Made by a program: the position numbers and the translations under genes. A DNA stretch of 64,000 nucleotides, taken from positions 372,001 to 436,000 of the forward strand of contig JBEKUJ010000001.1 of the NCBI GenBank assembly GCA_049515135.1. Direction: 5' to 3'. Below are positions 23,623 to 31,543 of this stretch, one piece after another. The DNA is from Fen-1364 sp049515135. Lineage in GTDB: Bacteria; Spirochaetota; Spirochaetia; SZUA-6; Fen-1364. Position 1 is the stretch's first letter. Every line of letters begins with the position of its first letter. The notes under the pieces are model-generated. The model saw only the letters and a program-made list of their open reading frames with translations. It made no database searches and was not told the DNA's origin.

Positions 23623-25812
23623 TCACCCGCCCGCTGTCTGGGCGATCACAACCCTGTTGCGTCCGGCCGCCTTGGCTTTGTAGAGGGCAGCATCCGCGGA
23701 GCCAAGCAGCAGGTCCCGGGTCCTTCCGTGGTCGGGGTACAGCCCGACGCCCAGAGAGATGCTGACGGGTCCCAGCACTGTATCGAGGTGCCTGACTTGC
23801 ATTTCATGAGCCCGCGCTCGAAGGTCCTCGGCCCGCCGGGTGGCAGCATCCTCAGTGGCCTCAGGCAGGATCAGCACGAACTCTTCCCCCCCGTAGCGGC
23901 ACGCCACGTCCCCGGCGCGGAGATTGTCCCTGAGGAGCTGCCCGAGTGACTGCAGCAGCTCATCACCGGCCGCGTGGCCGAAGCGGTCGTTGAACGTCTT
24001 GAAGTGGTCGATGTCCAGCATGATGACGCCGATGGAATGCTCCTTGCGCTCAGCGCGGCTGATCTCCAGCTCCAGGGTTTCCTCCATGTACCGACGGTTG
24101 AACAGGCTGGTGAGAGGGTCGCGAATAGAGAGCTGCCGCAGGTCGCTTCGAAGCATGAGGTTGGACAGGGCAAGCCCGATGTGCTCGGCAACAGAAACCG
24201 CGAAGGCATGCGACTCCTCAGGGCAGCGAAATGCGTGGAAGAGTCCGATGGTCTTTCCCGTAACAGCAATAGGGACGCACAGCGATCCTTCCTCCTGGCC
24301 GGGCGCCAGATGGCGGCACGGCAACGCCTGGGAGGAACCACTGGGCGGGTAGACCCTTCCTCTGCGCAGGGCCCAGCAGTCCTCCGCGGTGAACGCAGCG
24401 GCCGCCGGCGGCCGCTCCCCCCAGTCTGCCATGGCGGTGAACACGTTCTTCTGCGGGTCCTGAACGTAGAGCGCGCCCGATGTGCCGGGGAGGAGGCCGG
24501 GGAGGTGCTGTCGGATGAGCGGGTACGCTTCTTCGGTGGACACGCAGGACTGGAGCATGTCGCCCACCTCGTTCAGCTGCTGCACCTCCCTGTTCTTCGC
24601 AGCCAGCCGATCCACCTGTCCTGCCAGCGTGGTGCGGGACTCCGCCAGCGCCTTCTCAAGCTGCTCGTGCTTGGCAACCTCAAGAGCAAGAGCCTGCGTC
24701 CTTTCAGCCACCAGGGATTCCACCCGGGCCGTTCTCCGCAGGCCGCCCGCGAAATACAGGCTTCCCATGGCCGTTATGAGAAGGCCTCCTGCCAGGATGA
24801 CCCAAGACTGCCACGAGCTGTGCTTCGCCATGAAATCATGGGTCGGATATGCGCGCATGGTCCAGGTCCGTTCCCCCGAGTCGATGGTCGTGCTCCACGA
24901 GAGCCAGTTGCGAAGCAATGGGGTGACCTCGTAGCCGACAACCTTGGCCCTGCGGTAATACAATTCCTGCTGGTTAGCAGGCGCCTGCAGGTCCAGAAGC
25001 TCGATGTCGATCCCCGCAGGGCTCAGGTCCTTGAGCGCAAGCTCCACCATCTGGTCGATCCTGAATGCCGTGGCGACAACGCCGAGCATCTGGCCGCGGT
25101 CAGAAGGGGACGCTGCAGCTGAAGAATCGCGATAGACAGCAAGGAACTGCCAGATCACGGGGTGCGGGGCCGCAGCAGGGAGGCGCGTGCCGCTGCTCGT
25201 CGTGATCCTTCCTGTCCCAACCGCCTTGTCAAGGGCGGACCTCATTGCCGGGACCGACCCGAAATCCAGACCTCCCATAGCGGTGGTGCTTTCGTACGGC
25301 TCTATGACGGTGACAGGGAAATAGATGCTCTTCTTCCCCGCCGGATGGGGTTCGTTGCCGGTTCCCAGCTCCGTGATTGTAAAGCCCCCGGGCCCCTGTT
25401 TCCCCCATGACGACTCGAACGCAGTCCGGTCAGCGCCTGCCACGCGCGAGATGAAAGCCACAGCCTGCGTGTCCGACTCCTGAGTAGGGACACGCCGTGC
25501 GAGCTTTCCGAACTCCAGCGCGAACTCCCCGTAACGGCTCTTTGAGAGCTCCAGGGACGACCTGACGTAGCCGGCAAGCAGGTCCATCTCCGTGAAATCC
25601 TCGGCAAGAGCCGCGCGGATGGCCTGCGCCCGGTCTGCCGCCATGGTTTCGAACTCGCTGTGCATCCGGGCCCGCTCAGAGCCCTGGAATACCAGGAAAA
25701 CTACAAGAGTGATGACCAGGCCGGCGACTGCTGTCAGAAAGATGGGAAGATACAAAGGCCAGCCACGGGGAGGCCATGAGCGCCGTCCCTCCCCCATAGA
25801 ACCATTCGCCAT
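23623..25812 (-). CDS. CHASE-GAF-GGDEF diguanylate cyclase
   Basis: A 729-residue membrane sensor. Order: transmembrane helix (about 20-43), periplasmic CHASE-type sensor (about 50-310, with VAFISRVAGADRTAFE and YFPVTVIEPYES typical of CHASE), second helix (about 335-357), coiled coil (about 360-410), GAF-like domain (about 415-555) and GGDEF domain (about 560-727). The active-site loop is CRYGGEEF near residue 640, preceded by RAGD, an intact RxxD feedback site, so it should be an active cyclic di-GMP synthase. CHASE domains sense small extracellular ligands. The gene follows the TPR/beta-barrel gene on the same strand by 68 bases and is thus likely part of the glycan locus. Confidence 0.92.
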   Translation of the reverse strand: MANGSMGEGRRSWPPRGWPLYLPIFLTAVAGLVITLVVFLVFQGSERARMHSEFETMAADRAQAIRAALAEDFTEMDLLAGYVRSSLELSKSRYGEFALEFGKLARRVPTQESDTQAVAFISRVAGADRTAFESSWGKQGPGGFTITELGTGNEPHPAGKKSIYFPVTVIEPYESTTAMGGLDFGSVPAMRSALDKAVGTGRITTSSGTRLPAAAPHPVIWQFLAVYRDSSAAASPSDRGQMLGVVATAFRIDQMVELALKDLSPAGIDIELLDLQAPANQQELYYRRAKVVGYEVTPLLRNWLSWSTTIDSGERTWTMRAYPTHDFMAKHSSWQSWVILAGGLLITAMGSLYFAGGLRRTARVESLVAERTQALALEVAKHEQLEKALAESRTTLAGQVDRLAAKNREVQQLNEVGDMLQSCVSTEEAYPLIRQHLPGLLPGTSGALYVQDPQKNVFTAMADWGERPPAAAAFTAEDCWALRRGRVYPPSGSSQALPCRHLAPGQEEGSLCVPIAVTGKTIGLFHAFRCPEESHAFAVSVAEHIGLALSNLMLRSDLRQLSIRDPLTSLFNRRYMEETLELEISRAERKEHSIGVIMLDIDHFKTFNDRFGHAAGDELLQSLGQLLRDNLRAGDVACRYGGEEFVLILPEATEDAATRRAEDLRARAHEMQVRHLDTVLGPVSISLGVGLYPDHGRTRDLLLGSADAALYKAKAAGRNRVVIAQTAGG

Positions 25813-25880
25813 ATCTTCAATCCCTTTTCCAACAGTTCATGATATCACCGTGCACAAGACCCGTCCAAAGTCCCTGCGCT

Positions 25881-27122
25881 TCAGTACAACCCTGTGCGGT
25901 ACTGGAGGCTCAGGAGCACTGAGACATCGTTCCTGGCGGCAGTGTTCGTCACGCTGGTCGGCCCGGGGTTGTCCACCCACTTGAGGCCCGCGGAAAGCAC
26001 CACACCCCGCAGCACCTCATACCCCACTTCACCCCAGAGAATGCTGCCAAAGTTATTGGCGTACGGGCCTCCTGAGCTTGCCGAATATCGATCGAAAATC
26101 CATTCCAGGTCGAATGACAGCTTATCCAGTGGTTGCAGGGTGAATCGGGAGATGATGGACCAGGCATAGCTCGAATCGAGGTCCCGGTTGGTGAGAAACC
26201 GGGCCCCCAGGCTCCAGATGCTCCCCTCGTAGGATGCACCCGCTCCATAGAGGAAGTCATAGCGGTACACAACAGAGGTCGGGGCAAGCGCCGTGTTGCC
26301 CGGCGAGTTGGCGACAACCGTCAGGTTGGGGTCCGGATCGTAGAGCATGCCGGCGGTCCCCCAGAGATGGAACCCCCCGAACCTGGTCTCCAGCTCTCCG
26401 GTGAGCTTGTGCGTCATGATCCAGGTGGACGTGTCGTATTGGAAGTTGGGCACATCGAGCTGATACCCAAGACCGGCTCGAAGGTACCCGGTGAACCAGT
26501 GGGAAACCTCGGCCTGGACCCTGGGATCGTATTGGTACGCGCTGGAATCAGGCACCGGCGCATTGGCAACCGTGTAGGTGTAGCCCCACATCCCGAGCTT
26601 CAGCTTTGCGTAGGATTCGGGGAGAAAGAACCAGTACGCCGTGGCAAACGCTTTCCAGGAGCTGTAGAAAACGTTGTCAGTCCAACCCCCGCCCGCGGAC
26701 AGATCCAGCTGGTCGATGCCTCCAAACCACAGCTCTCCGTCAGCCGCGGTGGCCGATGTGCCGGGTTCCGTGCCGCCCATCCATCCGCGCAGGGTGAGCC
26801 CGCGGGAAAGCTTCAGGCTGGTCAGGTCGTCTTGCGCCTCCTTGTCGTTGGGATCGAGAGCCAGGGCCTTTTCAAAAGCCTGCCGAGCCGCCGTGAAGTG
26901 GCCGAGGGCTTTCTGCGCCCACGCGACCCTCTTCCATGCCTCGGAGCTTTCGCCGCCGGAAGCGATGGCCTCCTGATAGACCGCAAGGGCTCCCGAGTAG
27001 TCGCCCTGATGGCGCAGCGCATCTCCGCGGGCCAGCATATCCTGCACCGAGGACTGTGACTGTGCGGGAAGAAAACCGGGGAGAATCAGAAGACATATGA
27101 GAGTAATAGCGAAGGATCGCAT
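25881..27122 (-). CDS. TPR plus outer-membrane beta-barrel protein (YaiO/PgaA-like architecture)
   Basis: A 413-residue exported protein: signal peptide MRSFAITLICLLILPGFLPA, then about three TPR units (about 25-110; ARGDALRHQGDYSGALAVYQ, ARQAFEKALALDPNDKEAQ) and a C-terminal region of alternating aromatic-rich strands (about 130-413) ending LLSLQYRTGLY with a terminal aromatic residue, as expected for an outer-membrane barrel. YaiO and the poly-GlcNAc exporter PgaA share this TPR-then-barrel plan, though PgaA is larger. The ATG at 27122 has GGAGAAAG just upstream. It is divergent from the PIG-L/ATP-grasp/glycosyltransferase operon and upstream of a c-di-GMP synthase; I infer a role in exporting or sensing a surface glycan. 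Confidence 0.8.
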   Translation of the reverse strand: MRSFAITLICLLILPGFLPAQSQSSVQDMLARGDALRHQGDYSGALAVYQEAIASGGESSEAWKRVAWAQKALGHFTAARQAFEKALALDPNDKEAQDDLTSLKLSRGLTLRGWMGGTEPGTSATAADGELWFGGIDQLDLSAGGGWTDNVFYSSWKAFATAYWFFLPESYAKLKLGMWGYTYTVANAPVPDSSAYQYDPRVQAEVSHWFTGYLRAGLGYQLDVPNFQYDTSTWIMTHKLTGELETRFGGFHLWGTAGMLYDPDPNLTVVANSPGNTALAPTSVVYRYDFLYGAGASYEGSIWSLGARFLTNRDLDSSYAWSIISRFTLQPLDKLSFDLEWIFDRYSASSGGPYANNFGSILWGEVGYEVLRGVVLSAGLKWVDNPGPTSVTNTAARNDVSVLLSLQYRTGLY

Positions 27123-27183
27123 TTCTTTCTCCATGAACATCAGAATTGCCACATTCCCGGGGCCCCGCGGAACCCGCGTCTGA

Positions 27184-27211
27184 TTGACCCCGTACCAGTG
27201 AAAAATAATGC
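27184..27211 (+). promoter_or_regulatory. Candidate promoter of the PIG-L/ATP-grasp/glycosyltransferase operon
   Basis: TTGACC (27184-27189), a 16-base spacer and TAATGC (27206-27211), with transcription starting near 27218 and a leader of about 70 bases before the ATG at 27290. Confidence 0.4.
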
Positions 27212-27289
27212 AGACGCGCCGGGATTCCAATGTGCAATCCTGGAGCTGAACAGCAGGTCCGCTATTGAAATTTGATTTTCGGAGGTATA

Positions 27290-28267
27290 ATGGCAGGTGA
27301 AAGTAATGAGCGAAAAATGCTGAGGGAATCGCTTGTGCCCTACGAGGTGGTCGGGCACGCCATCGTAACGGCAGCCTTCCTGGCCATGGTGGCATACGTT
27401 CTGGGAAGCCGCCGTCTCCTGCGAAGAAACATCCGCCGCGCTTCTCTCCTGTACTGGTTCATACTCGCTGTCGGCGTTCTCTCCACCATGCTCAACATTG
27501 TCCGGCTCGTGTCCCTGGTATCCCGGCACAGCGGCGTCCCGGCGTCAGTTCTGGACGTGGCCTCGGAGTACGTGAGCATGGTCGGCTTGAGCGCGCTCGT
27601 GGTGCTCCTGATCGGGCTGCGGGTGATCGCCGAGCGCAGGGAGAGCCGGCTGGTGCGCGTTCTCGTCGTTGGGGCGCACCCCGATGACATCGAGATCGCC
27701 TGCGGAGCAACAATGGCGCGAATGCACGACACGGGCCATGTGATCTGGGGACTGGTCATGACGAGCGGAGAGAGGGGCGGTGACAGCACGGTGCGCCCCG
27801 CGGAGGCGAAAAACGGGGCCACGTTCCTCGGTCTGGACAGCGTGCGGGTTGAAAGCTTTCCCGACACCCGGCTCTCTGAGCGCGGCGTGGACATGATCCG
27901 CATCATCGAAGAGCAGATCGCCCTGTGCAAGCCTGACATGATCTTCACCCATTCCCTCCATGACCTGCACCAGGACCACCGGGCCGTTCACGAGGCAACG
28001 CTGCGCGCGGCGCGCAATCACGACACGATATTCTGCTACGAGAGCCCCTCGGCGACGCAGGATTTCCTCCCCTCCTTTTTCATGGATGTCGCTGACTACA
28101 TCGACGTGAAGATCGAGAGCATCAGGGAGCACTGGGACCAGCGCTACAAGCCGTACGTCCAGTCCGAGCGCGTGAAGGGAGTTGCGGTCTTCCGCGGCGG
28201 GCAGGCAAAGCTGCGCTTTGCCGAGGCTTTCGAGGTGGTCCGGGCCAACTTCTCCCGCATCGGGTAG
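27290..28267 (+). CDS. Membrane-anchored PIG-L (LmbE-like) N-deacetylase
   Basis: A 325-residue protein with three N-terminal transmembrane helices (about 16-38, 50-73, 93-114) and a cytoplasmic-type PIG-L domain (about 122-320). The zinc motif AHPDDIEIACG begins near residue 130 and the second His-containing motif HDLHQDHRAVHEAT is near 225. PIG-L enzymes remove N-acetyl groups from GlcNAc-type sugars, as in GPI-anchor and mycothiol biosynthesis. Fusion of a PIG-L domain to a membrane hairpin suggests action on a lipid-linked or nascent membrane glycan. ATG 27290 follows GGAGGT. It opens the four-gene operon 27290-31468; only five bases separate it from the ATP-grasp gene. Confidence 0.87.
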   Translation: MAGESNERKMLRESLVPYEVVGHAIVTAAFLAMVAYVLGSRRLLRRNIRRASLLYWFILAVGVLSTMLNIVRLVSLVSRHSGVPASVLDVASEYVSMVGLSALVVLLIGLRVIAERRESRLVRVLVVGAHPDDIEIACGATMARMHDTGHVIWGLVMTSGERGGDSTVRPAEAKNGATFLGLDSVRVESFPDTRLSERGVDMIRIIEEQIALCKPDMIFTHSLHDLHQDHRAVHEATLRAARNHDTIFCYESPSATQDFLPSFFMDVADYIDVKIESIREHWDQRYKPYVQSERVKGVAVFRGGQAKLRFAEAFEVVRANFSRIG

Positions 28268-28272
28268 CCGCT

Positions 28273-29142
28273 GTGGCGCGGATCCTGGTCACGGGAGTTG
28301 GCGGCCCCGCGGGCCAGAATATCACCGCCATGCTCCTAGCACGAGGACACTTCGTGGCGGGCGTCGACGCCCGGGAGGTGAAAGCTCCAGTAAGCTCTTT
28401 CTCCCGGGTGCCGCTGGCCGATGATCCGGGCTTCCTGGCAGCGCTTGCGCAGGCGGCAGACAGGGAGAAAGCCGAGCTTCTCATCCCCACGGTTACCGAA
28501 GAGCTGCCCGCTATTGCATCGCAGTGGAGCAGGATCTCCCCGGTTCCCGCGATGATCGGCCCTGCCGAAGCCGTGAGCACAGCCAACGACAAGCTCACGA
28601 CATGTCGCCGCCTCTCCTCCCTCGGGGTTTCTGTCCCGCGCTTCTGCCTGCCCTCCGAGGTCAGGTCCCCTTCGGAGGTGGCTCAAGTGCTCGGGTGGCC
28701 GTGCCTCAGCAAGCCTCGTGTGGGCAGGGGTGGGCGGGGGGTAACGGTCAGGTATCAGGCTGACTGGCCGGCAATCGCTTCCCTTGATGACAGCTACATT
28801 CTGGAGGAGTTCCTTCCCGGCACCGATTACGGCCCCAATGTCTTTCTCCCGCGTTGCCCCGGGGCATCCGAGGTCGTCGTGGTCCTTGAGAAGACCCGTC
28901 TCAAGGAGGGAATCGTCGGGAACGCCTCCGAGGTCCAGCGCGTGACGGCCCCTGACGTTGCGGCCCTTGCCTGCGCGGCTGCCCGCAGCCTTGGCTTTGT
29001 CGGGCCCCTTGATGTCGACATCCGCAGAGGGAGTGACGGCAACCCGGCAGTCCTGGAGATCAACGCCCGATTCGGGGCCAATATTGCCCACGCACCAGAG
29101 ATCCTGGACGCTGCTCTCACTGACTGGGGATTCCGCAGGTGA
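28273..29142 (+). CDS. ATP-grasp enzyme (CarB-like), unknown substrate
   Basis: A 289-residue ATP-grasp protein with an N-terminal Rossmann-like pre-ATP-grasp domain (ILVTGVGGPAGQNITAMLL), an ATP-binding core (LSKPRVGRGGRGV near residue 155, EEFLPGTDYGPNVFL near 180) and the metal-binding GPLDVDIRR...AVLEINARFGANIAHAPE near the C-terminus. Such enzymes ligate a carboxylate to an amine or thiol through an acyl phosphate. Starts at GTG 28273 and overlaps the glycosyltransferase by four bases (GTGA). In this operon it could attach an amino acid to a deacetylated sugar amine. That is an inference from context. Confidence 0.82.
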   Translation: MARILVTGVGGPAGQNITAMLLARGHFVAGVDAREVKAPVSSFSRVPLADDPGFLAALAQAADREKAELLIPTVTEELPAIASQWSRISPVPAMIGPAEAVSTANDKLTTCRRLSSLGVSVPRFCLPSEVRSPSEVAQVLGWPCLSKPRVGRGGRGVTVRYQADWPAIASLDDSYILEEFLPGTDYGPNVFLPRCPGASEVVVVLEKTRLKEGIVGNASEVQRVTAPDVAALACAAARSLGFVGPLDVDIRRGSDGNPAVLEINARFGANIAHAPEILDAALTDWGFRR

Positions 29143-30362
29143 ACATCCTCCTGGCGGTTTTTTCCATCATCTCGTTCACCTGTTTCGCCGTGGGCCTGCT
29201 GACGCTGGTGTATTACCCCCTGGCGGTTGCCTTCGAGCTGCGCAGGCGCAGGCCTGCCGTTTTTGAAGGCAAACCTCCCCTCGTCTCCATCATCGTGCCA
29301 GCGTTCAACGAAGGAAAAGTGATCCGCCATTGCGTGGACTCGATCCTCTCCACTTCCTATGGGAAAAAGGAGCTCATCCTGGTGGATGACGGATCCACTG
29401 ATGATACGCTGGCGCAGATGCGCACCTACGAGGGCCGCCCGGGGGTGACTGTCCTGGCCAGGCGCAACGGCGGCAAGGCGTCGGCGCTGAACGCCGGGCT
29501 CCTCTCGGCAGCGGGAGAAATCATCCTCTTTGTCGACGCCGACGGTATTTTCCAGCTCGACACCATCGAGCGGCTGCTTTCGGCTTTCGAGAGCGAGCGC
29601 GTCGGGGCGGTGTGCGGGAGCGATTCCCCGGTCAACCTGGACCGGCTCCTCACCCGGCTGGCCGGGCTGCAGACCCATGTCGGGACAGGCTTTGCGCGCC
29701 GGGCGCTCTCGGTCATCAACTGCCTACCCATCGTTTCAGGGAACCTCGGCGCGTTTCGAAGAAGCGCGCTTGAAAAGACCGGGCCCTTCCGGGAAGGGTT
29801 CATCGGGGAGGACCTGGAGCTGACCTGGCGCGTGCACAAGGCGGGCTACCGCGTGGTCTTTCAACCCCGGGCCCGGGTGCGCGCTGAAACGCCCTCCACC
29901 ATCCGGGGGCTCTGGAAGCAGCGGGTGCGGTGGGCGCGGGGTTTGCTGCAGACTTCCTGGCTGCATCGCGACATGTTCTTCAACCCCCGCCATGGCCTGT
30001 TCGCGTTCTATCTCGGCATCAACATGGTGAGCATGGTCCTCATCCCCCTGCTTCAGCTGGCTTCCATGATCATCCTTCCCATGCTCGCTTTGCAGGAAGT
30101 GAGCCCTGTTCCCGTCAACCTGCTCGGGGTCGTCGGCTGGCTCGGCATCGCCTTTGCTTTCGCGGCCTCCGTGTTCTCCATTGCCCTCGACGGGGCATGG
30201 AAGGACCTTCGACTCCTCATTCTCACCCCGCTGTGGATCCTCTATTCGTTCTTCATGGATGCCGTCACGGTGTGGGCCATCCTTCTGGAGCTTCGGGGAA
30301 GGCAGGCCAGATGGGACAAGCTTGAACGCACCGGCGTGGTAAGCGGCGGGACACGGGGATGA
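29139..30362 (+). CDS. Membrane glycosyltransferase family 2 (PgaC/BcsA-like processive type)
   Basis: A 407-residue polytopic glycosyltransferase: one or two N-terminal membrane helices, a GT-A domain and three C-terminal helices (about 295-385). Motifs of processive beta-glycan synthases: VDDGSTDDT (near 82), VDADG (near 132), GEDLELTWRVHKAG (near 222) and the acceptor-site QRVRWARG (near 260). PgaC, which polymerises GlcNAc, has the same plan. Starts at GTG 29139 and ends in an ATGA overlap with the next gene. Neighbouring deacetylase and secreted hydrolase-like genes resemble the division of labour in the pga operon. Confidence 0.9.
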   Translation: MNILLAVFSIISFTCFAVGLLTLVYYPLAVAFELRRRRPAVFEGKPPLVSIIVPAFNEGKVIRHCVDSILSTSYGKKELILVDDGSTDDTLAQMRTYEGRPGVTVLARRNGGKASALNAGLLSAAGEIILFVDADGIFQLDTIERLLSAFESERVGAVCGSDSPVNLDRLLTRLAGLQTHVGTGFARRALSVINCLPIVSGNLGAFRRSALEKTGPFREGFIGEDLELTWRVHKAGYRVVFQPRARVRAETPSTIRGLWKQRVRWARGLLQTSWLHRDMFFNPRHGLFAFYLGINMVSMVLIPLLQLASMIILPMLALQEVSPVPVNLLGVVGWLGIAFAFAASVFSIALDGAWKDLRLLILTPLWILYSFFMDAVTVWAILLELRGRQARWDKLERTGVVSGGTRG

Positions 30363-31468
30363 GACGGCCCTGCCCTGTCCTGGGGCTGCTTGCGGCCCTT
30401 GCATTGTCAGCCACCCCACCCGCAGCCGGCCAGTCCGCCGCGCCGCATACCGTGCCGTCCGGGCCCATCAGGGCTGTGCGCCTGGACTACCCGAACATGG
30501 CTCGAAGCCTCCAGGGCCTCGATGCGCTGGAGAAAAATCTGATCGCGGCCCACGTCAACACCGTGGCCCTTGGCGCAGGACGGCCGGACTGGACCTACTT
30601 CAAGTGGCGCTGGCACCGCGGCTCCTGGTCCGGCGACGTTTACGACACTGCGGTTGACTTCCTCTGGCGCGACGCCGGACGCTTCGGCACATGGGCCGCA
30701 GTGGACGCCGTGGTGGATGTGCTTGCCCCTCGCTACGTTGCCGCCCATCCTGAGGCGGCCGCCATCTCGTGGCGCGGAGTGCACAGCAAGGGCCTGGTGA
30801 GCACCTCCCAGCTTGTGAACGGGGAGTTCGGGACACTCCTCGTGGAAATGGTCGACTACATTGCGGCCCGCTACCCCGTGAACTCCGTTTCTCTCACCGA
30901 GCTGGACTATTACATCGACGGGTACGGGGACGATGACGCGGCATCATACCGGCTCTTCACGGGGCGGTCTGACTGGCCGCGGAGCGCGGACGGCTCCATC
31001 AACATCGATGACCCATCCATAGGCACATGGCGCTCTCACGAAGTCGGCCTTTTTCTGCAGCGGGCTGCCTCTGCGGCACACGCCCACGGCAAGAAGCTCT
31101 ACTTCGACGTGCAGGTGGAATGGGACCACCTGGACCGGGCCGGCTCTTCCCACGGGCAGGACTATGCAGTCATGCTGCAATCGGCCGACCGGCTGGTCGT
31201 CTGGGACTATTTCGGGCTTGCCGGCAAGCCGGCAGAATATACTGCCCAGGTGGCCCGCTCCCTCCTGAAGTTCGGAAAAGACAGGATCATCCTCTCCGTG
31301 GGGCTGTGGCCCAAAGAAGGAAACCCCGTCTCTCCCCAGGGCCTCACCATCGCCTTGCTTTCAGGACGTGCCGAAGGCATCTCCAATCAATGGGTGACCC
31401 CCAGCAGGTTTCTCACTCGGGATCACTGGCGGGCGCTCTCCGAAGTGTGGACGCGGCCAGCGCAGTAG
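30359..31468 (+). CDS. Secreted TIM-barrel glycoside-hydrolase-like protein
   Basis: A 369-residue protein with a signal peptide (MRRPCPVLGLLAALALSA, cleavage near residue 25) and one domain that looks like a (beta/alpha)8 hydrolase: RAVRLDYPNMARSLQGLD at the start, AHVNTVALGAGRPDW, SVSLTELDYYIDGYGDDD with likely catalytic acids near residue 185, KLYFDVQVEWDHLD and RLVVWDYFGLAG near 285. It recalls the hydrolase half of PgaB and GHL-type families, but I cannot assign a family number. As last gene of the operon, it may trim or process the glycan made by the glycosyltransferase in the periplasm. Confidence 0.75.
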   Translation: MRRPCPVLGLLAALALSATPPAAGQSAAPHTVPSGPIRAVRLDYPNMARSLQGLDALEKNLIAAHVNTVALGAGRPDWTYFKWRWHRGSWSGDVYDTAVDFLWRDAGRFGTWAAVDAVVDVLAPRYVAAHPEAAAISWRGVHSKGLVSTSQLVNGEFGTLLVEMVDYIAARYPVNSVSLTELDYYIDGYGDDDAASYRLFTGRSDWPRSADGSINIDDPSIGTWRSHEVGLFLQRAASAAHAHGKKLYFDVQVEWDHLDRAGSSHGQDYAVMLQSADRLVVWDYFGLAGKPAEYTAQVARSLLKFGKDRIILSVGLWPKEGNPVSPQGLTIALLSGRAEGISNQWVTPSRFLTRDHWRALSEVWTRPAQ

Positions 31469-31508
31469 CACTGCTGAGGTTGCGCCACCGCCGTCGTTGC
31501 GGTCACCG

Positions 31509-31537
31509 TTGCAGCGGCCCTCGGCAGTGAGTAAACT
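31509..31537 (+). promoter_or_regulatory. Candidate promoter of the one-chain xanthine dehydrogenase gene
   Basis: TTGCAG (31509-31514), a 17-base spacer and TAAACT (31532-31537). The ATG at 31544 coincides with the predicted transcription start, so the mRNA may be leaderless. Confidence 0.5.
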
Positions 31538-31543
31538 AGAATC

